Source of the DNA: an actinobacterium LLX17
Lineage (GTDB): Bacteria; Actinomycetota; Actinomycetes; Propionibacteriales; Nocardioidaceae
Direction of reading: 5' to 3'
NCBI GenBank assembly: GCA_000471045.1
Contig: KI301992.1
Span: 2,533,452 to 2,597,451, forward strand
Length of the DNA stretch: 64,000 nucleotides
Shown here: positions 43,251 through 52,670 of the stretch, one piece after another
Position numbering within the stretch: the first letter of the stretch is position 1
Layout of the letters: every line of letters begins with the position of its first letter
Notes under the pieces: generated by a model
What the model saw: only the letters and a program-made list of their open reading frames with translations
Database searches by the model: none
Told to the model about the DNA's origin: nothing
Program-made: the position numbers and the translations under genes

Positions 43251-43919
43251 TCATCGAGGGATCCCGGTGGTCTGACCAGGTGCAACCTGCGAGTGGCGGA
43301 CACTCTCGAGCCCGTCGCTCCTCTTCGCGGACGACGCATCGTGCGGGACCCGAAGGTCGACGGGAAGCGTCACATGGCGATGGGCACTCTCGATGTCCGT
43401 GCCCAGCGTCCGGCCCAGCATCGGAAGGTCCTCGCATAGTCGATACGACGCCCGTCTTGCTCGCTCGATAGCCGACATGGCCGAGTCAAGCGATTCGCTG
43501 GTCACGTGCTTGACGTCGTCGCTGAACACCGAACTCGACGCGATCTTTGCCAGTGAGTCCTCAGCTTGGTCGATCCACATCTCCAGGAACCTCGCTGAAC
43601 GCGCGGCCTGCAGCGAGAGCGCCGTCATCGTGTGCGCATGGCCGTGACTCACGTCGCCGTTGCGGGCAGCCTCAACGTAGGCGGACTCAACACCGGTCAG
43701 GGGCGACCGAATCGTCTCGGCCTGGTCCCGCATCGGTCCGTCCAGGCTTCGGCGAAGGTCATCGGCTCGATCGGTCACGAGCAGGCTGTCGTCGAAGCGG
43801 TCATGGATCCGCTCGAGATCCAGGATCTCCTGGTGCACTAATGCCAACCGCTCGTGAAGGGCTTGGGCGGTCTGGTCGATCTGGCTGACCTGGTTGAGTG
43901 CGTCGGTCAGGTTGGTCAT
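43251..43919 (-). CDS. Hypothetical coiled-coil protein 3 of the ICE
   Basis: 222 aa from ATG 43919, which has GAGGAGG just upstream; the longer frame to 44129 lacks a ribosome site. The N-terminal 60 residues (TDALNQVSQIDQTAQALHER and LALVHQEILDLERIHDRF) look like a coiled coil. No recognised domain. First gene of the three-gene unit ending at 41478. Confidence 0.6.
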   Translation of the reverse strand: MTNLTDALNQVSQIDQTAQALHERLALVHQEILDLERIHDRFDDSLLVTDRADDLRRSLDGPMRDQAETIRSPLTGVESAYVEAARNGDVSHGHAHTMTALSLQAARSARFLEMWIDQAEDSLAKIASSSVFSDDVKHVTSESLDSAMSAIERARRASYRLCEDLPMLGRTLGTDIESAHRHVTLPVDLRVPHDASSAKRSDGLESVRHSQVAPGQTTGIPR

Positions 43920-44141
43920 CTCGCCTCCTCGGGGTGCTCTACTCCTCAAGGCCGCCACAGGGGTGTGGGTGGACACTCCCCTTGTCGCGACCGTGTTTTC
44001 GGCGGAGTCGAGCATGCGCAGGACTGGCTTGGAAAGCGAGTCCCTACAGACCAAGGTCCACGGCCGCGCCAGGCTGACGCGTAGCTCAGCGCAGATGCTC
44101 GGTGTTGCCCCGACGCTAGACAGCGTCATTCAGACCGCGCT

Positions 44142-45296
44142 CTAGAGCGGCGCGTCGTTGCGGATGTAGGCGCCGAAGCCGGGGATGGTGAAGCGCAACT
44201 CGCCCCTCGTTGCCGGCTCGATCAGGCCACGGTCGATCAATTCTTGCCGAACCCGGCTGATCGAGGTGGTGGAGGTTTCGAGGCGAGCGGCAATCTCGGC
44301 CCGGGCGATCGGACCGTCGCCGAGAGAGGCCATGGCCGTCAGGAAGCGGCGCTGCGGCTCGGTGGTCTTTGACATGCGAGATCGGAAGAGCGTGGTCATC
44401 TGTTGATCGGCGGACTCCATGCCCTGTCTGACATTTCCGACCTCAATCTGCCCACCAGCGGCCGGGCGGGCTGCCTCCCAAGTTGCCTCGCCGATCAACT
44501 GAACCCGATGCGGGTAGCCCTGCGCTGCAGACATTGCCTCCTCGATCGCTTGGTCAGACCAGGTGACGTCGAGGTCGTGCGCGGGAAGTCGCAGGGCCTC
44601 GGCGACAGCGACGTCCGTCAGTAGCCCGACCTCGGCGAACTTGGTGCGCTCGCCGAACGTCGCCGCCTCGGGAACCGCGCCGATCAGCGAGGGGAGGCCG
44701 GCGCCGATGACGGCGACGGGACAGCCCTCCGGGGCGCCGTCGAAGTGCTGCAGAGCGATCAGCAGCGATCGGCGATCACTGATCTTCGCCTCCTGGAACT
44801 CATCGACGAAAACGGCTAGGCCACCTCGATCGTGGCCGCGCGCGAACCGGCCAGCTTCCTCGAGGGCGGACTCGATGGCACCTGTGCTGCGGGCGCGGTC
44901 CGGGCCGGCGACTTCCACGCCGATCTTCGCGCCGGGAACGCCCAACTCGAGTTCAACTCTCTCCAGATGCTGCAGGAGGCCCTTGGCGCGTTCGCCGAAT
45001 GACTCGCGTTGAATCTCTGCGCTCAGGGATCGCGCGAGTTCCGGCATCATGTCGGCGTCGTCCCTCCCGGTGACCCATACGGTGAGGTATCCGCCCTCTC
45101 GTGCTTCGCCCTGCGCCTGACGAAGCAGCGAGGTCTTGCCCAGCCCTCGCGATCCGTAGAAGGCTAGGAGCGGTCCTCCCGATCGGCCTAGCGCGCTCAT
45201 GCGCGCGAGCCTGCTGCGGATCTCCTCGAGCTCCCGTCCGCGGCCAGCCAGGTAGCCGGGCGTGGCGCCCGGAGAGTACGGGCTCGGCAACACCAT
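44142..45296 (-). CDS. AAA+ ATPase with C-terminal winged helix (Orc1/Cdc6-like fold)
   Basis: 384 aa from ATG 45296, preceded by AAGGAGCG. Walker A YGSRGLGKTSLL at about 47-58, Walker B LAVFVDEFQEA at about 160, sensor region CPVAVIGAGLPSL. The C-terminal 80 residues form a winged helix (EIAARLETSTTSISRVRQEL and LIDRGLIE). Such ATPases on mobile elements act in replication, partition or target control. Its promoter contains GGATAA repeats that the protein or the nearby HTH regulator may bind. Confidence 0.8.
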   Translation of the reverse strand: MVLPSPYSPGATPGYLAGRGRELEEIRSRLARMSALGRSGGPLLAFYGSRGLGKTSLLRQAQGEAREGGYLTVWVTGRDDADMMPELARSLSAEIQRESFGERAKGLLQHLERVELELGVPGAKIGVEVAGPDRARSTGAIESALEEAGRFARGHDRGGLAVFVDEFQEAKISDRRSLLIALQHFDGAPEGCPVAVIGAGLPSLIGAVPEAATFGERTKFAEVGLLTDVAVAEALRLPAHDLDVTWSDQAIEEAMSAAQGYPHRVQLIGEATWEAARPAAGGQIEVGNVRQGMESADQQMTTLFRSRMSKTTEPQRRFLTAMASLGDGPIARAEIAARLETSTTSISRVRQELIDRGLIEPATRGELRFTIPGFGAYIRNDAPL

Positions 45297-45308
45297 GTGG
45301 CGCTCCTT

Positions 45309-45352
45309 GGATAACGACGGATAAATCAACTGGGTTTATCCGAGACTATCCG
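45309..45352. promoter_or_regulatory. GGATAA operator array upstream of the AAA+ gene
   Basis: GGATAAA (45319-45325) and TTTATCC (45335-45341) are perfect inverted repeats with a 9-bp spacer; further copies GGATAA (45309-45314) and a variant CTATCC (45347-45352) flank them. The array lies 12-55 bp upstream of the start and is probably an autoregulation or iteron-like site. Confidence 0.5.
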
Positions 45353-45486
45353 CGTCGGGACCCCGAGACAAGGCACTGCCGTCGAGTCCGACCGGCAGTT
45401 GATTCGCACCGGGCAGCTCGTAAGCGTCTTCTGCCCCCGTGAGCCTTGCCGGCGCCGCAGCTGGCGCGCCGGCGGTCTCCGCCAGC

Positions 45487-45825
45487 CTATGTCGCCGGGG
45501 GGATGCCGACGCCGATCCGAAGGTTGTCGATCAGCTGCTCGAGCTCACTCGAGACCACCGAGTAACGGCGCCGACGGGCATCCGGCTCATTCCGCGACGG
45601 ATGAACCCGCACAACCCCCAACTCCTCGAGCACAGGCAGGTGCTTTCGAAGCAGCGAGCGCTGGACGGAAAGACGCTCGGCCAACTCGGTCTGGCTGGCT
45701 GGACCGTCGATCAGAAGCGATCGAATCGCCGCGACCTTGACCCGATTGCCCAAGGCATCGATTGTGCGATCGACACCCTTAGGCAGATCGGGACGCACGA
45801 CGCTTGGCATATCGCACATTGTCAT
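45487..45825 (-). CDS. Winged-helix (ArsR-like) transcriptional regulator
   Basis: 112 aa. Helix-turn-helix and wing: NRVKVAAIRSLLIDGPASQT, ELAERLSVQRSLLRKHLPVLEELGVVRVH, then RRRRYSV. No metal-binding cysteine pair. It is divergent from the 105-aa gene at 45881 across 55 bp that hold a palindrome. Probably a regulator of the element's transfer or maintenance genes. Confidence 0.77.
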   Translation of the reverse strand: MTMCDMPSVVRPDLPKGVDRTIDALGNRVKVAAIRSLLIDGPASQTELAERLSVQRSLLRKHLPVLEELGVVRVHPSRNEPDARRRRYSVVSSELEQLIDNLRIGVGIPPAT

Positions 45826-45853
45826 CCGTGCTGTCGCGCAGCCATACTAGCGA

Positions 45854-45864
45854 TACTTTAAGTA
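45854..45864. promoter_or_regulatory. Palindromic operator between the ArsR-like and OB-like genes
   Basis: TACTT-T-AAGTA, perfect 5-bp arms; CGATAC (45851-45856) and GTATCG (45876-45881) add a second, outer inverted repeat that reaches the GTG start at 45881. Confidence 0.5.
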
Positions 45865-45880
45865 CCGCATCGGAGGTATC

Positions 45881-46198
45881 GTGAGTATTCAGGTGACAGC
45901 TCGTGGAGTGCTTCTCGGGACGCCCGAAATGTTCGAGTCGAACCGCGGACCCGAGGCCGCGGTGGCGTTCGGCACAAGTCAGAAAATCGACTTCGAGGGC
46001 CAAGACCTAACGATCGACGCAGTCCCAACCGGAGAACTCGCGTGCGGCGGCGAACTCGCCACCACGCTGATGGACTTCGAGAAAGGTGACCGGGTCGAGA
46101 TCCGCGGCGAGATGGTGTTCCGCTCGAACATGACGGCGGTGCTGGAAGGACGAGCCCATGGCCTAGTGACGTTTCGGGCCGAGACGGTTACCCGTTGA
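45881..46198 (+). CDS. Small hypothetical protein, possible OB-fold
   Basis: 105 aa from GTG 45881, with GGAGG 4 bp upstream. The pattern of beta-strand-like segments (FEKGDRVEIRGEMVFRSN and AHGLVTFRAETVTR) resembles an OB-fold single-strand-binding protein of plasmids, but conserved residues are too few to be sure. It stands between the regulator and the relaxase gene, a common place for accessory DNA-processing proteins. Confidence 0.55.
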   Translation: MSIQVTARGVLLGTPEMFESNRGPEAAVAFGTSQKIDFEGQDLTIDAVPTGELACGGELATTLMDFEKGDRVEIRGEMVFRSNMTAVLEGRAHGLVTFRAETVTR

Positions 46199-46303
46199 GC
46201 TAGGGTCAACGACCTGGCGGAGGCGACCTTCACGTCCCGCCCACCACCGCCTCAGCCAATTGAGCTCCCCGTCACACGATCCCAACGCTCGAGGTCTCGA
46301 TGG

Positions 46304-46654
46304 TCAACGACCAGGCGACGGGCCAGGATCCGGCTCCGTCGAAATCGGCCCCCGGCCCCGCGGCGGCGAAACGCCGGCCAAAGCCTTGAGGCGTCGCGCC
46401 TCGACCGCCGACAGGTCTGGGACCCATTCGCCGAGTTCAGCCAACTTGACGCCCTCGTCACGGATCAAGCGCAACAGAGCTTCACCGGCATCGCGCTCGT
46501 AGCGGCGGACTGCCTCGTCACGCTCACCGAGCGTGACCGACACCTGAACACCAAGCTCCGACTTGCGACGGTCAGCCATCATGCGCTCGCGCCTGCGTTC
46601 CCCCTGCTTCTCCAAGGCTCGCGCCCTGACCTGCTGTCGAACTGATCGACCCAT
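46304..46654 (-). CDS. Small basic accessory protein near the relaxase
   Basis: 116 aa, strongly basic N-terminus (MGRSVRQQVRARALEKQGER), a short conserved-looking centre with LGERDEAVRRYERDAGEALL, and a Pro/Gly-rich tail. No family recognised. Divergent from the relaxase gene across 200 bp that may hold oriT, so a DNA-binding accessory relaxosome protein is plausible. Confidence 0.55.
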   Translation of the reverse strand: MGRSVRQQVRARALEKQGERRRERMMADRRKSELGVQVSVTLGERDEAVRRYERDAGEALLRLIRDEGVKLAELGEWVPDLSAVEARRLKALAGVSPPRGRGPISTEPDPGPSPGR

Positions 46655-46855
46655 CTTCGTCTCCTCACCTTGACCTTCTGACCCTCAAGGCCCTGAACTC
46701 CACGCCGGTGGACAGGCCACCTCATACGGGCCGGCACCACACCGCGTACCCCCTCCCAGATCTCGAGCCACCAACTTCCACACACCTCTTGCATCTCTGG
46801 TAGTTGAAATCAGAACCAGTGACCACCGGGAGAAACTTCTCGGCCCTAGGCGGGC
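46655..46855. promoter_or_regulatory. Intergenic region upstream of the relaxase, candidate oriT
   Basis: 200 bp between divergent transfer genes. A small inverted repeat CTGGT (46797-46801) and ACCAG (46815-46819) with a 13-nt AT-richer loop lies 37 bp before the relaxase start. MobF relaxases usually nick close to their own gene, so this is the first place to look for oriT, but no nic consensus is recognised. Confidence 0.35.
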
Positions 46856-49800
46856 ATGACGATGTCCATCCACAAGCTCTCGGCCGGGTCGGGGTACGAC
46901 TACCTGACCCGTCAGGTCGCGGCCATGGACGGCACCGAGAAGGGCCACACCTCGCTGGCGTCGTACTACACCGAGAGCGGCGAGACCCCCGGACAGTGGA
47001 TCGGGTCCGGGCTGACTGGGATCGAGGGCCTGGAGGCTGGCGACGTCGTCACAGCCGAGCAGATGAAGGCGCTGTTCGGCTACGGGTTCCACCCGCTGGC
47101 CGATGAGCGCCTCGCCGCGCTCGAGGTCACCGCAGGACCGGCCGAGGTGTGCAAGGCGCAGCGGCTCGGCACGCCGTACAAGGTCTACGAGGCCGACGTC
47201 CCGCCCTACCGGATCGAGGTCGCCCGCCGGCTCGAGGACCTCAACCTCGCTGCCGGACGGCCCCGCGACGCAGTCGCCTCGGTCGACGAGCGCGCCCAGG
47301 TGCGCACCGAGGTCGCCCGCGAGTATTTCGAACGCGAGCACGGCAGAGCCCCGGACAATCCCCGGGAACTGGCGTCCGCGATCGCGCTCCACTCACGGCC
47401 GAAGACGACGGCCGTCGCCGGCTATGACCTGACGTTCTCGCCCGTCAAGAGCGTCTCAGCCCTCTGGGCCGTCGCCGACACGTCGACCGCAGCGACCATC
47501 GAGCGCGCGCACAACGCCGCCGTCAAGGACGCCCTGATGTTCATCGAGCGCGAAGCGCTCTACACCCGACTCGGCACCAACGGCGTCCGCCAAGTCGACG
47601 TTCACGGCCTAGTGGCCACCGCGTTCACCCACCGCGATTCGCGCGCCGGCGACCCCGACCTGCACACCCACGTCGCGGTCGCCAACAAGGTGCAGGCCGT
47701 CGAGGACGGCCGCTGGCGAGCCATCGACGGCCGGCTGATGTTCAAGGCCACGGTCGCGGCCTCCGAGGTCTACAACACCGCACTGGAACGGCACCTGTCT
47801 TCGAGTCTCGGGGTGCGGTTCGAGGAGCGACCCGGTGTCGATCAACGCAAACGACCGGTCCGTGAGATCGTCGGCGTCGACCCCCGCCTGAACGCCCGCT
47901 GGTCGACTAGGCGGCAGAGCATCGAGCGACGCCGTGACGACCTGGTCGCCACGTTCCAGGCCGAGCACGGCCGCCCGCCCACACCGGTGGAGACGTTCCA
48001 GCTCGCCCAGCAGGCGACGCTGGAGACGCGGGAGGCCAAGCACGAACCGCGTTCCCTCGTCGAGCAGCGCACCGTCTGGCACGCCGAGGCCGTTGAGGTC
48101 CTGGGTGGTGTTAGGGGCGTCGATGCAATGGTCCGTACCGCGACCGCGCCGCCTGTCGTTGACGCCGCACAAGCGGCCGGCCGGCGCGTCGATGCCGCGT
48201 GGGTCTCGACCGCGGCCGACCGCGTACTGGACCAGGTCCAGACCCGCCGCAGCACCTGGCAGCGTTGGCACCTGGTCGCCGAGGCGCAGCGCCAAGCCCG
48301 CCGCGGTGACGTCACCGCCGAGCAGATCCCAGCGCTGGTTGGTCTCATCGTGGAGGAGGCCACCAGCCGGTCAATGCTGATCAAGAGTGACCAGGACTCC
48401 ATCGACGAACCCGCCGAGCTGCGCCGCCTCGACGGCCAGAGCAAGTACGCCGTCGCCGGCTCAGACCTCTACACCTCCACGGAGATCCTGGCCGCTGAGC
48501 AGCGTCTGGTGGCCGCTGCTGGCCGTCACGACGGCCGCCGGATCGCACCCGAGACCGTTGAGCTCGCACTGCTGGAGAGCGCGGCCAACGGTGTCGAGCT
48601 CAACGCCGGCCAGGCCGCGATGGTCCGCGGCATGGCGACCAGCGGAGCCCGTGTGCAGGTCGGCATCGCCGCCGCCGGCACCGGCAAGACCACCGCCATG
48701 CAGGTCCTCGCCCGCGCGTGGGAAGAGGGTGGTGGCACCGTCATCGGCCTGGCCCCCTCGGCGGCGGCTGCCGCCGCGCTCGGGGACTCCATCGGCACCT
48801 CGACCGACACGCTCGCCAAGCTCGTCGATGACCTGGACCGGGGCGCATCGCCGGGCATGGTCGATGCGATCGGACCGGGCACCATGGTCGTGATCGACGA
48901 AGCTGGCATGGCCGACACACTCAGCCTCGACGTCGCGATCGCCGGCGTGCTGCAGCGCGGTGGGTCCGTGCGGCTGATCGGTGACGACCAGCAGCTCGCC
49001 GCCATCGGCGCCGGTGGTGTCCTGCGCGACATTATCGCCACGCACGGGGCGCAGCGCTTGTCCGAGCTGATGCGGTTCTCGGACCCCGCAGAGGGCGCCG
49101 CGACCATCGCACTGCGCGCCGGCCTGCCCGAAGCGCTGGGCTACTACTTCGACCAGCAGCGCGTCCACGTCGGCGACCTCGCGACGTCGACCGACGGTGT
49201 CTTCGACGGGTGGCTGACCGACCGCAGTCAGGGCAAGGACGCCATCATGCTGGCCCCGACCCGTGACCTGGTCGCCGACCTCAACGCTCGAGCGCGCACC
49301 GCCCGCATCATCGCTGGCGAGGTCGACCCGGCCCGCGCCGTGCGGCTGGCCGACGGCAGCACCGCCTCGGTCGGCGACGTCGTCCTGACCCGCCAGAACG
49401 ACCGCCGGCTGCGGTTGTCGCCAACGGACTGGGTCAAGAACGGTGACCGGTGGATCGTGACCGAAGCGGGCCGTGGGGCACTCGGCGTGCGGCACCTGGA
49501 GTCCGGACTGAACATCACCCTCCCGGCCACCTACGTCGCTCAGAACACCGAGCTGGGTTACGCCTCGACCGTCCACGCCGCCCAGGGCCTGACCGCCGAC
49601 ACGATGCACGGTCTGGTCATCGGCGAGGAGAGCCGCCAGCAGTTCTACACGATGATGACCCGCGGCCGGCACGAGAACCACGCCCACCTGGTAGTGGCAG
49701 CAGACGGTGATCCGCACTCCCTGATCCGTCCCGAGTCGATCCGCCAGGCCTCGGCCGCGGAGATCCTCGAAGGTGTCCTCGCCCGCGACGAGTCCCCCAA

Positions 49801-52537
49801 GTCGGCCACGACGATCGCCCACGAAGCAGCCGACCCGGCCGTCCAGCTGAACGCGGCGACCGACCGCTATGTCGACGCCCTCTACGTCGCCGCTGAGACC
49901 GTCATCGGCGTCGAGACCGTCGCCGGCATCGACAACGGGGCCAAGGTCTTGGTGCCCGGCATCGCCGACGAGGCAGCCTGGCCGGCCCTGCGCTCCCACC
50001 TGCTCCTGCTTCAGGCGCAAGGGGCAGACGCCGTCGGTGTGCTGGCCGATGCTGTTGCCGAGCGGGAGGTGGAGTCGGCCGACGACCGCGCCGCGGTGCT
50101 CGACTGGCGACTCGATCCCACCGGCCGCAGGGGCGCACCCACCGGGCCCCTGTCCTGGGTTCCTGGGATCCCCGGACGCATCGCTGCCGACCCAGTCTGG
50201 GGCCCCTACCTGGCTGGGCGCTCGGCTCGAGTCGAGGCCCTGGCCCTCGCGGTCCGGGACGGTGCCACCGCGGGCGACTCCCCGGCCTGGGCTCGCCAGA
50301 CCCGCATCTCACCGACCAGCGGCCTCGCCGGCGACGTGGCCGTGTGGCGCGCCGCGACCGGCGTCGACGAGACCGACCGGCGCCCCACCGGACCACGCCA
50401 GCAGCAGAAGGCCCAGGTCCTCCATCAGCGCGACCTCGACCGTCGCCTCAACGCCGGTCGCAGCCCCGCCATGGACGAGTGGGGCGCCCTGATCCACCGT
50501 CTCCACCCCCGCCTGGACACATTCACCCCTCTGCTCGCCGAACGGCTCGCCGCGATCAGCAGGTCAGGGGTGAACGCCGCCGACCTCCTCGAGCGCGCCG
50601 CAGGCGAAGGCCCGCTCCCCGACGAGCACGTGGCCGCGGCCTTGTGGTGGCGCATCGCCCGACACCTGTCCCCCGCCGTGGCGACCGAACAGGCGACCAG
50701 CGATGGCCACGTGAGTGCGCCGTGGTCCGGCCTTCTCCTGGAGCACCTCGGAGCCGAGGCGGCCGGGCAGGTCACCGAGTCGCCGTGGTGGCCGACCCTC
50801 GTGGCCACCGTCGATCGTGCCCCCGCCCGCGGTTGGGCCGTCGAGCAGCTGCTCGACCTCGCCAAGACCAGCGACGTCGACGACGTCGACCTGGCCCAGG
50901 CGATGATCTGGCGCATTGGGATCGTCACCGATCCGCCCCCGCTCGAGGACGAGCCGACGCCCGACGAGCACCTCCCACCCGAGGGAATCGACGACCTGTT
51001 TCCCCTCGACGAGCTCGCCCCGCCCGTCGCGGTCACCGACCGCACCGACCCCGTCGACGCACTCGCCGACGTTGCGCGCAACCGGGATCTCCTCGGCCCA
51101 CTCGAGCCGGCCGACACCGACTTCTGGCGCCAGTTCGACCGCGTCATGGAGGTCCAGTCCTCTCCCGTTCCCATCGACCGGCTCCGCGCGATCAACGAGG
51201 CCGCGGCCGACTACTTCAAGCAGCAGTTCACCGGCTCCTGGGCCCGCACCTACCTGCACGAACGACTCGGACTCGACCTCGCCGGCGACCAACGATTCCG
51301 ACCTGGCTACGCCCCGGCCGGGTGGACCAACCTGGTCGACCACCTGCGCACCCAGGGGTTCACCGACACCGAGATGGTCGCTGCCGGCGTCGCGAAGACC
51401 GCCTCGACTGGCCGGCTCATCGACCGCTTCCGCGACCGCGCCGTCCTGCCGGTCATCTCCGACGGCCAGATCCTCGGATTCGTCGGCCGCCGCAACCCGA
51501 CCGCGACCAGCGACAAAGCTGGACCGAAGTACCTCAACACCCCCGACACCGTCCTGTTCCACAAGGGCGCCCAGCTCTACGGCATCGGCGACGAACACAT
51601 GATGACCGGCGCCATCCCGGTCGTCGTAGAGGGACCGCTCGACGCGATCGCCGTCACGATCTCGTCCGCCTCAGCGTTCGTCGGAGTCGCCCCCCTCGGG
51701 ACCTCCATGACCGAGGAACAGGCCGCCCAACTCGCCCAGTTTGGTGCCGACCCGGTGATCGCGACCGACGGAGACCTCGCCGGACGGATCGCGGCCGAAC
51801 GCGCCATGTGGCTCCTGGCGCCCCAACAGCTGACGGCCCAGCTGTCGCCGATCCCCGCAGGCGACGACCCGGCCAACCTGCTCGAGAACAAGGGCGCAGC
51901 GCAACTCGTTGCCCTCCTGCAGCAGCCCACCGTCCTGGCCCGGACGCTCGTCGACGAGCGCTTGGCCAACATCACCGATCACGCTGCAGCACTCACCGGT
52001 GCCGCCGAGGTCATCGCCGCACTCCCAGCGCGCGACTGGGAAAACCTCATCGACCACGCCGCCCAAGGAGACGACAACACCGCCGCGGAGCTCCGCGGCC
52101 ATGTCGCGACCGCAGCCGCACGCTTCAACGACGACCCACGCGGCTACAGCACCGACCAACTCGCTCGGGTCAGCGACGTCCGACAGCGCCTCGAGGGTCA
52201 CAAGCACGCGGCTGTGGCTGACCGTTGGGCACCGCTCGGCCGCCAGCTCGACGCCCGCCTCACGGCTTGTCGGGACTGGCCAGCCACCGCGGCCCTCCTG
52301 CAAGAACTTCACGAACAGGGCCACGACGTCACTCGACTGTCTCAGCAGCTCGTTGCAAACGACCCGCTCGAGCCTGCCCCGGCCCGGGACCTCCGCTACC
52401 GCCTTGCCGAGCGACTGACCATCGAGCCGTCGTCCCTCTCCCGCTCGAGCACGGTGCCAACGACGCAGCGTCCCAACCCCGGCGCCGGGCCGATGACGAG
52501 ACCAAAGCACGGCCAGGATCGCGGCCCTCGCCGGTGA
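46856..52537 (+). CDS. traA: MobF relaxase-helicase-primase (TraA)
   Basis: 1893 aa. Residues 1-350: TrwC/TraI relaxase with N-terminal tyrosines (SGYDYLTRQ) and the 3-His metal site in AFTHRDSRAGDPDLHTHVAV (about 255-275). Residues 550-1000: superfamily I helicase with Walker A AAAGTGKTT (about 605), VVIDEAGMAD, LIGDDQQLAAI and YASTVHAAQG. Residues about 1445-1680: a DnaG-like primase part (LIDRFRDRAVLPVI, KYLNTPDTVLFHKG) and Toprim with VVEGPLDAIAVT, ATDGDLAGR and DDPANLL. It nicks oriT, unwinds the strand and may prime its complement in the recipient. Start ATG 46856 or 46862. Confidence 0.9.
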   Translation: MTMSIHKLSAGSGYDYLTRQVAAMDGTEKGHTSLASYYTESGETPGQWIGSGLTGIEGLEAGDVVTAEQMKALFGYGFHPLADERLAALEVTAGPAEVCKAQRLGTPYKVYEADVPPYRIEVARRLEDLNLAAGRPRDAVASVDERAQVRTEVAREYFEREHGRAPDNPRELASAIALHSRPKTTAVAGYDLTFSPVKSVSALWAVADTSTAATIERAHNAAVKDALMFIEREALYTRLGTNGVRQVDVHGLVATAFTHRDSRAGDPDLHTHVAVANKVQAVEDGRWRAIDGRLMFKATVAASEVYNTALERHLSSSLGVRFEERPGVDQRKRPVREIVGVDPRLNARWSTRRQSIERRRDDLVATFQAEHGRPPTPVETFQLAQQATLETREAKHEPRSLVEQRTVWHAEAVEVLGGVRGVDAMVRTATAPPVVDAAQAAGRRVDAAWVSTAADRVLDQVQTRRSTWQRWHLVAEAQRQARRGDVTAEQIPALVGLIVEEATSRSMLIKSDQDSIDEPAELRRLDGQSKYAVAGSDLYTSTEILAAEQRLVAAAGRHDGRRIAPETVELALLESAANGVELNAGQAAMVRGMATSGARVQVGIAAAGTGKTTAMQVLARAWEEGGGTVIGLAPSAAAAAALGDSIGTSTDTLAKLVDDLDRGASPGMVDAIGPGTMVVIDEAGMADTLSLDVAIAGVLQRGGSVRLIGDDQQLAAIGAGGVLRDIIATHGAQRLSELMRFSDPAEGAATIALRAGLPEALGYYFDQQRVHVGDLATSTDGVFDGWLTDRSQGKDAIMLAPTRDLVADLNARARTARIIAGEVDPARAVRLADGSTASVGDVVLTRQNDRRLRLSPTDWVKNGDRWIVTEAGRGALGVRHLESGLNITLPATYVAQNTELGYASTVHAAQGLTADTMHGLVIGEESRQQFYTMMTRGRHENHAHLVVAADGDPHSLIRPESIRQASAAEILEGVLARDESPKSATTIAHEAADPAVQLNAATDRYVDALYVAAETVIGVETVAGIDNGAKVLVPGIADEAAWPALRSHLLLLQAQGADAVGVLADAVAEREVESADDRAAVLDWRLDPTGRRGAPTGPLSWVPGIPGRIAADPVWGPYLAGRSARVEALALAVRDGATAGDSPAWARQTRISPTSGLAGDVAVWRAATGVDETDRRPTGPRQQQKAQVLHQRDLDRRLNAGRSPAMDEWGALIHRLHPRLDTFTPLLAERLAAISRSGVNAADLLERAAGEGPLPDEHVAAALWWRIARHLSPAVATEQATSDGHVSAPWSGLLLEHLGAEAAGQVTESPWWPTLVATVDRAPARGWAVEQLLDLAKTSDVDDVDLAQAMIWRIGIVTDPPPLEDEPTPDEHLPPEGIDDLFPLDELAPPVAVTDRTDPVDALADVARNRDLLGPLEPADTDFWRQFDRVMEVQSSPVPIDRLRAINEAAADYFKQQFTGSWARTYLHERLGLDLAGDQRFRPGYAPAGWTNLVDHLRTQGFTDTEMVAAGVAKTASTGRLIDRFRDRAVLPVISDGQILGFVGRRNPTATSDKAGPKYLNTPDTVLFHKGAQLYGIGDEHMMTGAIPVVVEGPLDAIAVTISSASAFVGVAPLGTSMTEEQAAQLAQFGADPVIATDGDLAGRIAAERAMWLLAPQQLTAQLSPIPAGDDPANLLENKGAAQLVALLQQPTVLARTLVDERLANITDHAAALTGAAEVIAALPARDWENLIDHAAQGDDNTAAELRGHVATAAARFNDDPRGYSTDQLARVSDVRQRLEGHKHAAVADRWAPLGRQLDARLTACRDWPATAALLQELHEQGHDVTRLSQQLVANDPLEPAPARDLRYRLAERLTIEPSSLSRSSTVPTTQRPNPGAGPMTRPKHGQDRGPRR

Positions 52538-52670
52538 ATGTTCTGACCTGGCAGAAGCGGTCCGCGCCGTCACAAGCGGCTTCGTTGTCCCTGTCCATCA
52601 CGAACGCCTGACGCCTATGGCAGCACGTTCAATCACCTGAACTCGCCGGTCAGCTATGGGTAGGACTTGC

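Noticed and set aside
48461-50020. 519-aa minus-strand frame opposite the relaxase helicase
   Set aside because: Antisense to conserved helicase motifs; no ribosome site or domain.
50344-52221. 625-aa frame inside the relaxase gene
   Set aside because: Extremely Arg/Pro-rich shadow in another frame of the primase part.
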